From Candidatus Glassiibacteriota bacterium (GTDB lineage: Bacteria > Gemmatimonadota > Glassbacteria > GWA2-58-10), in contig JAFGTO010000601.1 of assembly GCA_016934095.1 (NCBI GenBank), positions 1 to 5,763 on the forward strand: a stretch of 5,763 nt of DNA, given 5' to 3'. A program made the translations under genes and the position numbers. The notes beneath the pieces are model-generated. The model ran no database searches and was not told the origin of the DNA. It worked only from the letters and a program-made list of their open reading frames with translations. Positions 1-5,763 of the stretch are shown piece after piece; the stretch's first letter is position 1; every line of letters starts with the position of its first letter.

Positions 1-353
1 GTTACACCCACGAGCTGTTGAGCGGCACGGATGAGTTTGTCCTGGCTTTCCCGGGCAGGAACATGGCCGGGGAGGCGCTGTTCTGCGGCACCCACAGCGG
101 CCGTCAGGTGGATAAGATTGCCGGGACCGGCCTGGAGCTCGTTCCCGGCCGGGAGGTGTCGGTGCCGCTGCTGAAACAGGCGGTGGCCAACTTTGAAATG
201 AAATTATGCGGCCGGCTGGATACCGGGGATCACACTATTTTTGTCGGCAGGGTGGTTGCCTCTCACCGCCATTCCGACCCACCGGAGCGCCTGTACACCC
301 TGGGGCCCGATTACGAGCTGGGTTATCCGGCCTGGAGCAAGCAGTCCGAATAG
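1..353 (+). CDS. Flavin reductase family protein (flavoredoxin-like), 5' partial
   Basis: This is the C-terminal ~116 residues of a flavin-reductase-domain protein. The frame is open to the left edge (first full codon at 3), so the TTG at 18 is an internal leucine codon and not a start. Family members are usually about 190 residues, so roughly the first 70 are missing. Visible family features are the YTHEL segment (helix/strand after the FMN-binding core), the SGRQVDKIAGTGLE segment, and GDHTIFVGRVV, which matches the conserved GDHT-I-VG strand of the split-barrel FMN-binding fold. Known members bind FMN and act as NAD(P)H:flavin oxidoreductases or small electron carriers (flavoredoxin) in the cytoplasm of anaerobes. 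The exact substrate here cannot be read from the fragment. The gene ends in TAG, 83 bases before the mutase on the same strand. No intrinsic terminator is visible between them, so co-transcription is possible but unproven. Confidence 0.85.
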   Translation, partial: YTHELLSGTDEFVLAFPGRNMAGEALFCGTHSGRQVDKIAGTGLELVPGREVSVPLLKQAVANFEMKLCGRLDTGDHTIFVGRVVASHRHSDPPERLYTLGPDYELGYPAWSKQSE

Positions 354-382
354 GGCCGGGCTTACAAGCGTGATGTTCGTAT

Positions 383-402
383 CAAGACTGTAGTCTGTCT
401 TG
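383..402. repeat. Small dyad symmetry in the spacer upstream of the mutase gene
   Basis: CAAGAC (383-388) is the exact reverse complement of GTCTTG (397-402), giving a 6-bp stem with an 8-base loop. Nested inside is AGACT-GT-AGTCT (385-396), a nearly continuous palindrome that uses some of the same bases and so would be an alternative pairing. No T-run follows, so it does not look like an intrinsic terminator. It could be an operator or a weak mRNA hairpin, but a chance match is also possible in an 83-base spacer. Confidence 0.3.
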
Positions 403-421
403 GCAGGAAATTCTCAATTAT

Positions 422-427
422 AAAGGA
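422..427 (+). promoter_or_regulatory. Ribosome binding site of the mutase gene
   Basis: AAAGGA lies 9 bases before the ATG at 437 in an otherwise AT-rich stretch. It supports this ATG as the start, and no competing in-frame start with a better site is evident. Confidence 0.6.
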
Positions 428-436
428 AACAATCAA

Positions 437-2215
437 ATGCTCGACCCTCAGATCGAAAGCAGAGTGCGCAGCTGGCTGGCCCCCGGGTTCGATGAGCAGG
501 TGCGCGGTGAGATAAACGGCCTGCTGGAGGCCGGGGCCTGGGATGAGCTGACGGACCGTTTTTACCAGGACCTGGAGTTCGGCACCGGGGGGATGCGCGG
601 CGTGCTGGGAGCCGGCACCAACCGGATGAACGAATACGTGATCCGCATGACCACCCAGGGCCTGGCGGAATACGTGCTCGAGCACGGTGAAGGGGGCCTC
701 AGCGGGGTTATCGCCCACGATTCCAGGCACAAGAGCGCCGAGTTCGCCCTGGAGACAGCGCTGGTGCTGGCTGCCAACGGTATCAAGGCCTACCTGTTCC
801 CCGAGCTCAGGCCCACACCCGAGCTGTCTTTCGCGGTGCGGCGGCTCGGCGCTACCGTGGGAGTGGTGGTTACCGCCAGCCACAACCCGCCGGAATACAA
901 CGGCTACAAGGTGTACTGGAGCGACGGCGGCCAGGTGGTGCCCCCACAGGACAAGGGGATTATCGAGCGGGTGCGCAGGATCACCGGCCTCGGACAGGTC
1001 AAATGGATCTCCCGTGAAGAGGCCGAGCGCAAGGGCCTGCTCGAATGGCTGGGGCCCCGGATCGATGAAGACTTCCTCTCGGCAGTGGCCGGACAGGCGG
1101 TGCTGCCGGAAGTGGTGCGCCGGGTGGCCGCTGATTTCGGCGTGGTTTACACGCCCCTTCACGGGACCGGAGCGACCCTGGTCCCGCAGGCGCTCGAGCG
1201 CCTGGGAATAACCCGCCTGGATGTGCTGGCCGAGCAGCGCGAGCCGGACCCTGAGTTCTCCACGGTCAAGAGCCCCAACCCCGAGGAAAAAGCGGCGCTG
1301 GAGCTGGCGATCGCCAGGGCTGAAAAGACCGGAGCCAGCCTGGTGATCGGCACCGACCCGGACTGCGACCGCATGGGGATCGCCTACCGCAGGGCCGATG
1401 GAGAATTCGAGCTGGTGAACGGCAACCAGATCGGCTCGCTGTTCTGCCATTACCTGCTCAGCCGGCTGAAAGAGAAAGGAGCTCTGCCGCCGAAGCCGGT
1501 GATCATCAAGACCATAGTTACCACCGAGCTTCAGCGCGCCATTGCCGGGAGTTTCGGGGTGGAGGTAATAGACGTGCTCACCGGTTTCAAGTACATCGGA
1601 GAGCAGATCCGCCTCTTCGAGGCCGAGAAGGACGGCCGCAGGTTTATTTGCGGCGGGGAGGAGAGCTACGGCTACCTGGTGGGCACGCACGCACGAGACA
1701 AGGATGCGGTGGTCAGTTCCCAGATGATCGCCGAGATAGCCGCCTGGTGCATGGACCGGGGCGAAACCCTGGGCGATTACCTGGACAGCATCTACGCCAG
1801 CTACGGCGTTTACCTGGAGAGCCTGCGCTCGCTGACCCTGAAGGGTATCGAGGGTGCCCAGCGGATTGTCCGCCTGATGGAGACCTTCCGGCATCAGGCG
1901 CCGGAAGAGATTTCGGCCAGCCGGGTGGTCGGCTCCTGGGACCTGGCCTCAGGGCAGCGCACTGACCTGGTCAGCGGGCAGCGGACCAGGACCGGCCTGC
2001 CGTCTTCCAACGTGCTGGTCTTTTACCTCGAGGACCAGGGCAGGGTAACCATGCGGCCCAGCGGCACCGAGCCCAAGATCAAGTTCTATTTTGGGGTGGT
2101 CCGTCCGGTCGGGCCGGGGGAGGATGTGGCAGAGGCCAAGCAGCAGGCAGCCGGGAGGCTGGACCGCCTGGCGCAGGATTTCATGACCCTGGTGGAGGAA
2201 TCGCTCCGCCAGTGA
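437..2215 (+). CDS. Phospho-sugar mutase (phosphoglucomutase/phosphomannomutase, long PgcA/PGM2-like type)
   Basis: Cytoplasmic alpha-D-phosphohexomutase of 592 residues that should interconvert sugar 1- and 6-phosphates (glucose, possibly mannose), linking central metabolism to glycogen, nucleotide-sugar and envelope polysaccharide synthesis. All four family signatures are present. TASHNP (146-151) carries the phosphorylated catalytic serine Ser148. DPDCDR (307-312) holds the Mg-binding aspartates 307, 309 and 311. GGEESYG (406-412) is the sugar-binding loop, followed by the DKDAV segment (421-425). RPSGTEPK (540-547) is the phosphate-binding loop of domain 4. GTGGMRG (49-55) near the N-terminus, the C-terminal ending and the length all fit the long bacterial and PGM2-like subfamily rather than the ~460-residue AlgC/GlmM types. 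Specificity for glucose over mannose, or for a bisphosphate product, cannot be settled by eye. The ATG at 437 has an AAAGGA site 9 bases upstream. One oddity is an eight-residue tandem repeat at 502-517. It converges with the radical SAM gene, 27 bases apart. Confidence 0.95.
   Translation: MLDPQIESRVRSWLAPGFDEQVRGEINGLLEAGAWDELTDRFYQDLEFGTGGMRGVLGAGTNRMNEYVIRMTTQGLAEYVLEHGEGGLSGVIAHDSRHKSAEFALETALVLAANGIKAYLFPELRPTPELSFAVRRLGATVGVVVTASHNPPEYNGYKVYWSDGGQVVPPQDKGIIERVRRITGLGQVKWISREEAERKGLLEWLGPRIDEDFLSAVAGQAVLPEVVRRVAADFGVVYTPLHGTGATLVPQALERLGITRLDVLAEQREPDPEFSTVKSPNPEEKAALELAIARAEKTGASLVIGTDPDCDRMGIAYRRADGEFELVNGNQIGSLFCHYLLSRLKEKGALPPKPVIIKTIVTTELQRAIAGSFGVEVIDVLTGFKYIGEQIRLFEAEKDGRRFICGGEESYGYLVGTHARDKDAVVSSQMIAEIAAWCMDRGETLGDYLDSIYASYGVYLESLRSLTLKGIEGAQRIVRLMETFRHQAPEEISASRVVGSWDLASGQRTDLVSGQRTRTGLPSSNVLVFYLEDQGRVTMRPSGTEPKIKFYFGVVRPVGPGEDVAEAKQQAAGRLDRLAQDFMTLVEESLRQ
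1940..1987 (+). repeat. In-frame 24-bp tandem duplication inside the mutase gene
   Basis: Two adjacent 24-base units (1940-1963 and 1964-1987) match at 18 of 24 positions and encode DLASGQRT followed by DLVSGQRT (residues 502-517). The copies differ at several bases while seven of eight residues are kept, so the duplication is not brand new. It falls in the linker just before LPSSNVL, the entry to the C-terminal phosphate-binding domain, where family members vary in length. Confidence 0.6.
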
Positions 2216-2242
2216 GCCGGGATCTGGGTGCCTGAAAAAGTG

Positions 2243-3163
2243 TCATCTCTCATTGAGGAACCCCCTTCCGCTCAACCCTGCCGCCCGGGCCTCTTCGACC
2301 GCCTGCCGGTATTCCTCCGGGGCAGGGCGCCTGTTTATTTCCGGGTGGTCTGACGCCCGGTGGCACGGCCTGTACTGGTCCATGATGTTGACGTAAGAGT
2401 CAGGTGAAAGGCTCGCAGCTATCCAATGCGCCCAGGCCCTGGTCCCGGCCAGGCTGCCGGGCATCACCAGGTGGCGGATCAACAGGCCCCGGTGGGCGAT
2501 CCCATCCGGCGTGCACTGCAGTACTCCCACCTGCCTGTGCATCTCGGCGATAGCCTCCCGCGCGCGGGTGCCGTAATCTGCGGCGCTGACAAAGCCGGCT
2601 GCCGCACCGTCATCGAAAAACTTCGCATCCGGCATGTAGATGTCGACCACTCCCTCCAGCAGCCCGAGCACCTCCGGGCTTTCGTATCCCCCGCAGTTAT
2701 AGACCAGCGGCAGACTCAGTCCCTGGCCCGCGGCGAGCTCGAGAGCCGCAACGATTCCATGGACATAGTGGGTCGGGGTCACCAGGTTGATATTATGGCA
2801 GCCGGCGAGCTGCAGCTCCAGCATCAGACGGGCCAGCTGCTCGTCGCTCAGGGCGTGTCCGCGGTCAGTCCCGTGGCTGATATCCCAGTTCTGGCAGAAA
2901 CAGCAGCGCAGGTTGCAGCCGCAGAAAAAGATCGTGCCCGAGCCGAGCCGCCCGACCAGCGGCGGCTCCTCGCCGAAATGGGCGAACGCCCCGCTTACCC
3001 TTACCTGATGCCCGGAGCCGCAGACCCCGAGCTTTTCCGGGGTGCGCTCTACAGCGCACCCATGCGGGCAGAGCCGGCAGGGCCGGGAGAGGCCGGCCAG
3101 GGCTTCCGCCCGCTCCGCCAACTCACCGGTCTGGTGGAGGGCGATATAAGAGGGAGTGAACAT
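2243..3163 (-). CDS. Radical SAM protein, PflX-like (COG1313, pyruvate formate-lyase activase homologue)
   Basis: A 306-residue radical SAM protein, about the usual length for the COG1313/PflX group. The [4Fe-4S]/S-adenosylmethionine site is a CX3CX2C motif (Cys83, Cys87, Cys90, within CNLRCCFCQNW). A second cysteine set at the N-terminus (Cys29, Cys32, Cys36, Cys48; CRLCPHGC then GVCGSG) is typical of the group and may hold another metal or cluster. Other group features are NLVTPTHYV (126-134), YNCGGYE (155-161), the VDIYMPDAKF strand (173-182), and the C-terminal YVNIMDQYRPCHRA plus INRRP-EEY segment. Relatives include glycyl-radical-enzyme activases, but the substrate of this group is not established and no glycyl radical enzyme is in view. 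The MFTPSYIAL start matches family starts. The preceding TPR gene stops 12 bases upstream, and no good ribosome binding site sits in that gap, so translational coupling is likely. Confidence 0.9.
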   Translation of the reverse strand: MFTPSYIALHQTGELAERAEALAGLSRPCRLCPHGCAVERTPEKLGVCGSGHQVRVSGAFAHFGEEPPLVGRLGSGTIFFCGCNLRCCFCQNWDISHGTDRGHALSDEQLARLMLELQLAGCHNINLVTPTHYVHGIVAALELAAGQGLSLPLVYNCGGYESPEVLGLLEGVVDIYMPDAKFFDDGAAAGFVSAADYGTRAREAIAEMHRQVGVLQCTPDGIAHRGLLIRHLVMPGSLAGTRAWAHWIAASLSPDSYVNIMDQYRPCHRASDHPEINRRPAPEEYRQAVEEARAAGLSGRGFLNER

Positions 3164-3175
3164 CGCGCCGGAAAG

Positions 3176-3988
3176 CTATTTGTTTTCGCGCAGGTAATGG
3201 ATCTCGGAAATGACTGTCTGGTTGTTCCTGATCAGGATTTCGGTGCGCTCGACCATCCGGGCGGCCCTCTCGGCCAGCTTGCCGTCTTCCGCGGCCCGGC
3301 GGAAATCGGCCAGGGCTTTTTCGCGCAGCCCGGTGGCTTTCAGCAGGATTTCCTCGGTCAGCAGGCCGCTGGTAACCGCTTCCTCGAAATCGTAAGTCTC
3401 ATCCTCGGCATGGTCAAGGGGATCGGCCAGCCGGTTGTAAAGCAGGCCGCGACGGAAGTGGTACTCCGCCGCTTGATTCAGCAGGATTGCCTGGTCGTAA
3501 GCTTTCAGCGCGCCCTGCAAGTCCCTGCGCTTCTCGAGCAGGTCTGCGATATGCGCCAGGATCACCGGTTTTTGCGCCTCCGGGGCCCCGGCCAGGCCGG
3601 CCCGGTAGTGCTCCAGGGCCTTGGCCGGCTGTCCGGCCTGCCTGGCGCCGGCGGCAAGCTGGAGATGGATGTAGGGATACGAGGAGTCCTGCCCGGCCAC
3701 CCACTCGAAAAACTCCAGCGCCCTGGACGGCTGGCTGCTTTTCAGGTATGCCAGTCCGATAGTGAACCTCAGCTTGAGCCGGTCCACCTGCTCGCTTTCT
3801 CCGATCAGGCTGTCCGCAGCCAGCAGCAGGGGAATACTCCGGGTGTAGTCGCCTGCGGAAAAAGCCTCGCTGCCCTGGTTGTAAGCTATCGCCCCCCGGC
3901 GCTCGGTCTCTGCCTTTGGCGGCTGCCCGGCAGCCAGCAGGGAAAAGGTCAGAATCAGAACCGGAATCTGGTAAAGCATCCGAACCAT
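3176..3988 (-). CDS. Exported TPR-repeat protein of unknown function
   Basis: A 270-residue protein with an N-terminal export signal and TPR-like helix pairs. The start chosen is the ATG at 3988. It has AGGAAG five bases upstream and gives MVRMLYQIPVLILTFSLLAAG, a short basic end, a hydrophobic core and a plausible signal peptidase I site after LLAAG. There is no lipobox cysteine. An ATG at 4012 in the same frame adds MQPDQEDT, which would spoil the signal, and its GGGAG is only two bases from the start. In numbering from 3988, TPR-like units lie at about 33-65, 73-105, 105-139, 141-174 and a degenerate one at 174-208. The C-terminus is a charged, arginine-rich helical stretch. TPRs bind proteins or scaffold complexes, so a periplasmic scaffold role is inferred; no enzyme motif is visible. 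The radical SAM gene follows at 12 bases and is probably co-transcribed. Confidence 0.82.
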   Translation of the reverse strand: MVRMLYQIPVLILTFSLLAAGQPPKAETERRGAIAYNQGSEAFSAGDYTRSIPLLLAADSLIGESEQVDRLKLRFTIGLAYLKSSQPSRALEFFEWVAGQDSSYPYIHLQLAAGARQAGQPAKALEHYRAGLAGAPEAQKPVILAHIADLLEKRRDLQGALKAYDQAILLNQAAEYHFRRGLLYNRLADPLDHAEDETYDFEEAVTSGLLTEEILLKATGLREKALADFRRAAEDGKLAERAARMVERTEILIRNNQTVISEIHYLRENK

Positions 3989-3993
3989 TGTAT

Positions 3994-3999
3994 CTTCCT
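3994..3999 (-). promoter_or_regulatory. Ribosome binding site that decides the TPR gene start
   Basis: Read on the minus strand this is AGGAAG followed by ATACA and the ATG at 3988, which is good spacing. It favours 3988 over the in-frame ATG at 4012. The site overlaps a perfect 10-bp palindrome, CCTGATCAGG (3997-4006). Confidence 0.6.
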
Positions 4000-4036
4000 G
4001 ATCAGGTTGCATGTCTCCCGCCTGATAACCCGGGAT

Positions 4037-4069
4037 AAAAAGGGCCGCATTGCTTTGCCAATGCAGCCC
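4037..4069 (-). terminator. Intrinsic (rho-independent) terminator after the large TPR gene
   Basis: On the minus strand GGGCTGCATTG pairs with CAATGCGGCCC as an 11-bp stem with a single G-U wobble and a 6-base loop (GCAAAG), and is followed directly by TTTTT. The stem arms are 4059-4069 and 4042-4052, and the T-run is 4041-4037. It begins 27 bases past the TAG of the large TPR gene, a classic position. The plus-strand flank also has TTTTT at 4072-4076, two bases beyond the stem, so some bidirectional activity is possible, though no plus-strand gene reaches it. Confidence 0.88.
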
Positions 4070-4096
4070 CGTTTTTCGACAGGCTGACCCGGATCG

Positions 4097-5763
4097 CTAC
4101 TTGGTTTTCTCGAAATAGGCGATCTGTTGCTTGATCTTGTCGAGTCTTTTTTTAAGCTGGGCGATATTATTGACGTGCGCCTGGGCGCTTTTGGCGTACC
4201 TGCCGGTGACCTTGCCCAGATCGTCCAGGGCCTTGTCGTAATAAACCAGGGCCTGGTCGGCCCTCCGGGTGGTCATTTTCTCCTCGTCGATCAACAGGTC
4301 CATGTCCACGTTCTCATCGTTCGAATAGTCAGTCTGCTGGGCCAGGTCGTAGTAGCTGAGGCCGCGGAAAAGCAGCACTATCACTTTTCTGTCGGCCGGG
4401 GCCAGCGGCAGGGCCCTGGTGTAGGCATCGACTGCTTTGGAAAAATCCTTTTTCTCTCGGTAATAGATCCTGCCCATGATAGAATACAGGGAGTACTGCA
4501 TGTTTTCCGGCACGTATTTCAGTGCCTCCTGGCAGTAGCTCAGGGCTTCATCGAACCTGTTGAGCTCGTTGGCTTTCACCGCCATGTAATAATAAGCGTT
4601 GGGGTACGCCGGGTCGATTTCCACCAGCGCCTTGAAATCCTCCAGGGCCTTGGCATTATTACCGGCCTTGATATCGGCGAGGGCGGCCAGGTTCAAGGCA
4701 TCCAGCATCCTTTTTTCCTCGGCAGGGTCCATCTTCAGCTCGATCCCTTCCAGATTTCCCAGGGCCGCTTTTATCTTCTGGCCGGCTTCCTCGATTTTCC
4801 GGAGGTCCATATCTTTCAGGGCCAACTCGAGCTCCTGCTTGGCTGCGCTCAGTTTTTCCTGGTCCATCTCCAGGTTCTCCAGCGCGGCCCTCACCTTTTG
4901 CCCGGCGCTCCTGACCTGCTCGAGATTCTCTTGCTGGCCTGATGCCGAGAACTTGCGGATGATCTCCTCGGGATCGGTCGAGCTGCGGTACAGCTCCACC
5001 GAGCGATGGAAATGCCCGACAGCGTTCAGGGCCTGTTCCCTGGCCGCAGCGGAGTCTCCCGACTGTTCCAGCTCGTTGGCCTTGGTATAGCGCAGGAAAC
5101 CCATCTGGGTGCGGATTCCGGGGTCATCGTCCCTGATTTTGATCAGGTGGCGGAAAGCCGCCAGCGCCTCTTCATTGCGCTCGAGCTTGATCAGGCAGTA
5201 GGCCTCATACTGGGTATACTCGTATACCTCGGGTTTTTTCTCGGCAAGGATCTTGTAATGCTCCAGGGCTTTTTCGTAGTTTTCACGGCCGAAATAGGTT
5301 TTGGCCAGGATGTCGCGAGTGGGGATGTGGTCGGGGTCGACATTGGCCAGGATATCTTCGTAGCGCTGGATGGCCACGTCCACCGAGTCCATTTTCAGGT
5401 AGCTGGTGGCTATCAGGTACAGGGCGTTGATCGAGTTGGGCTCGAGCTGCAGGAATTTTTCATAATACTCGATAGCTTTGCGGTAGATCGAGCTGTTGTA
5501 ATAATCCCGGGCGATCGACATGTAGCTGATTTTTTCGGAGGCCAGGATGATTTTCTGGGAGACCTTTTTAGCCAGCTCCTCGGTCATTTTTTCATCGGAA
5601 ACCGAATACTCGTCGCCTTCGATAGTAAACTCGTTCTTGGGATAGATAAAATCCACCTTGGCACTGAGCTCGGTCCCCTTGCCGCCGGGCTGGCTCAGGG
5701 TGCCTTTGGTAAAGATGCTGACATTGAGCGAATCCATCATCCGGGGTACGATGGAGTCGGGAA
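4097..5763 (-). CDS. Large TPR-repeat protein with central helical repeat insert, 5' partial
   Basis: At least 554 residues. The frame stays open through the right edge (PDSIVPR precedes the MMDSLNV at 5740) and no ribosome binding site precedes that ATG pair, so the true start is outside. Residue numbers here count from the ATG at 5740. Residues 1-70 look like the tail of an alpha/beta domain; the PDSIV...LNVSIF pattern recalls TolB-N/FlgO/CsgG-like domains that often precede TPRs, but this is an inference from a fragment. TPR-like units follow at about 76-109, 107-138, 140-171, 173-208 and 213-254, then a charged helical insert (272-345) with an internal three-fold repeat. Further TPRs lie at 345-380, 381-413 and 415-450, with a last one (453-510) interrupted by an acidic loop. 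The end is a lysine-rich helix (516-547), probably coiled coil. A protein-binding scaffold is likely; no catalytic motif was seen. It appears less GC-rich and richer in Lys/Glu than the mutase. A strong terminator follows. Confidence 0.85.
   Translation of the reverse strand, partial: PDSIVPRMMDSLNVSIFTKGTLSQPGGKGTELSAKVDFIYPKNEFTIEGDEYSVSDEKMTEELAKKVSQKIILASEKISYMSIARDYYNSSIYRKAIEYYEKFLQLEPNSINALYLIATSYLKMDSVDVAIQRYEDILANVDPDHIPTRDILAKTYFGRENYEKALEHYKILAEKKPEVYEYTQYEAYCLIKLERNEEALAAFRHLIKIRDDDPGIRTQMGFLRYTKANELEQSGDSAAAREQALNAVGHFHRSVELYRSSTDPEEIIRKFSASGQQENLEQVRSAGQKVRAALENLEMDQEKLSAAKQELELALKDMDLRKIEEAGQKIKAALGNLEGIELKMDPAEEKRMLDALNLAALADIKAGNNAKALEDFKALVEIDPAYPNAYYYMAVKANELNRFDEALSYCQEALKYVPENMQYSLYSIMGRIYYREKKDFSKAVDAYTRALPLAPADRKVIVLLFRGLSYYDLAQQTDYSNDENVDMDLLIDEEKMTTRRADQALVYYDKALDDLGKVTGRYAKSAQAHVNNIAQLKKRLDKIKQQIAYFEKTK
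4748..4906 (-). repeat. Degenerate repeat region in the large TPR gene (helical insert)
   Basis: Residues 279-291 (AGQKVRAALENLE) and 319-331 (AGQKIKAALGNLE) match at 10 of 13 positions with conservative changes at two others, exactly 40 residues (120 bases) apart. A weaker copy, AAKQELELALKDMDL, sits between them at 299-313, spacing the units 21 and 19 residues apart. The DNA copies have diverged at many third positions, so the duplication is old and kept at protein level. Confidence 0.65.

Noticed and set aside
400..424. Possible sigma-70 promoter before the mutase: TTGGCA (400-405) with TATAAA (419-424)
   Set aside because: The spacing is only 13 bases, and the TATAAA box overlaps the ribosome binding site, so a transcript from it would lose that site.
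362..1894. 510-codon open frame on the minus strand opposite the mutase
   Set aside because: It lies antisense to a gene with all catalytic motifs intact. Its translation is rich in His, Gln, Gly and Leu with no recognisable domain, as expected for a shadow frame in GC-rich DNA.
3227..4006. The palindrome CCTGATCAGG occurs at 3227-3236 and 3997-4006, near both ends of the exported TPR gene
   Set aside because: One copy lies in coding sequence as common codons for Leu-Ile-Arg, and GATCAGG strings recur elsewhere in the window. Two copies of ten bases are not enough for a site family.
2426..4087. 553-codon open frame on the plus strand opposite the radical SAM and TPR genes
   Set aside because: It spans two well-supported minus-strand genes and the gap between them, lacks known motifs, and runs through the terminator hairpin. 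It is a GC-driven shadow.
4127..4942. 271-codon plus-strand open frame inside the large TPR gene
   Set aside because: It is antisense to clear TPR repeats. Its hydrophobic look (Leu, Val, Phe-rich) is the mirror of Lys/Glu-rich codons and not evidence of a membrane protein.
5738..5740. ATG at 5740 as the true start of the large TPR protein
   Set aside because: The frame is open upstream to the window edge, no ribosome binding site precedes it, and the residues around it read like the inside of a domain.
1..5763. A hidden mobile element, CRISPR array, RNA gene or defence island
   Set aside because: I saw no transposase or integrase motif, no regularly spaced repeats, no tRNA-like cloverleaf and no flanking inverted repeats. 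Genes fill nearly the whole window.

Overview
This window looks like a piece of an ordinary, GC-rich bacterial chromosome. Three of the five genes end in TAG or TGA in good frames, so the standard bacterial code fits. The organism is probably diderm and at least partly anaerobic. That guess rests on a secreted TPR protein, a second large TPR protein of the kind found in envelope or lipoprotein systems, an anaerobe-type flavin reductase (flavoredoxin-like), and an oxygen-sensitive radical SAM enzyme. No gene points to a specific phylum. A poorly cultured high-GC lineage is plausible but cannot be shown from this sequence.

Left part, plus strand (1-2215): the window opens inside a flavin-reductase-domain gene whose start lies off the left edge. 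After an 83-base spacer with a small dyad comes a complete 592-residue phosphoglucomutase/phosphomannomutase of the long (PgcA/PGM2-like) type. All four family signatures are intact, and the linker before its C-terminal domain carries a small in-frame tandem duplication.

Right part, minus strand (2243-5763): reading right to left, the first gene is a large TPR protein whose reading frame is still open at the right edge. It ends in a strong intrinsic terminator (4037-4069). Next come a 270-residue exported TPR protein and, 12 bases later, a PflX-like (COG1313) radical SAM protein. The last two genes probably form one transcription unit. The radical SAM gene and the mutase converge, with only 27 bases between their stop codons and no clear terminator there.

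No mobile element, CRISPR array, RNA gene or integration site was seen, and nothing suggests a new defence or mobile system. The points most worth a second look are a three-fold ~20-residue helical repeat inside the large TPR protein, the tandem duplication in the mutase, and the missing promoter and weak ribosome binding site in the TPR/radical SAM pair. The genes give no evidence of working in one shared pathway.
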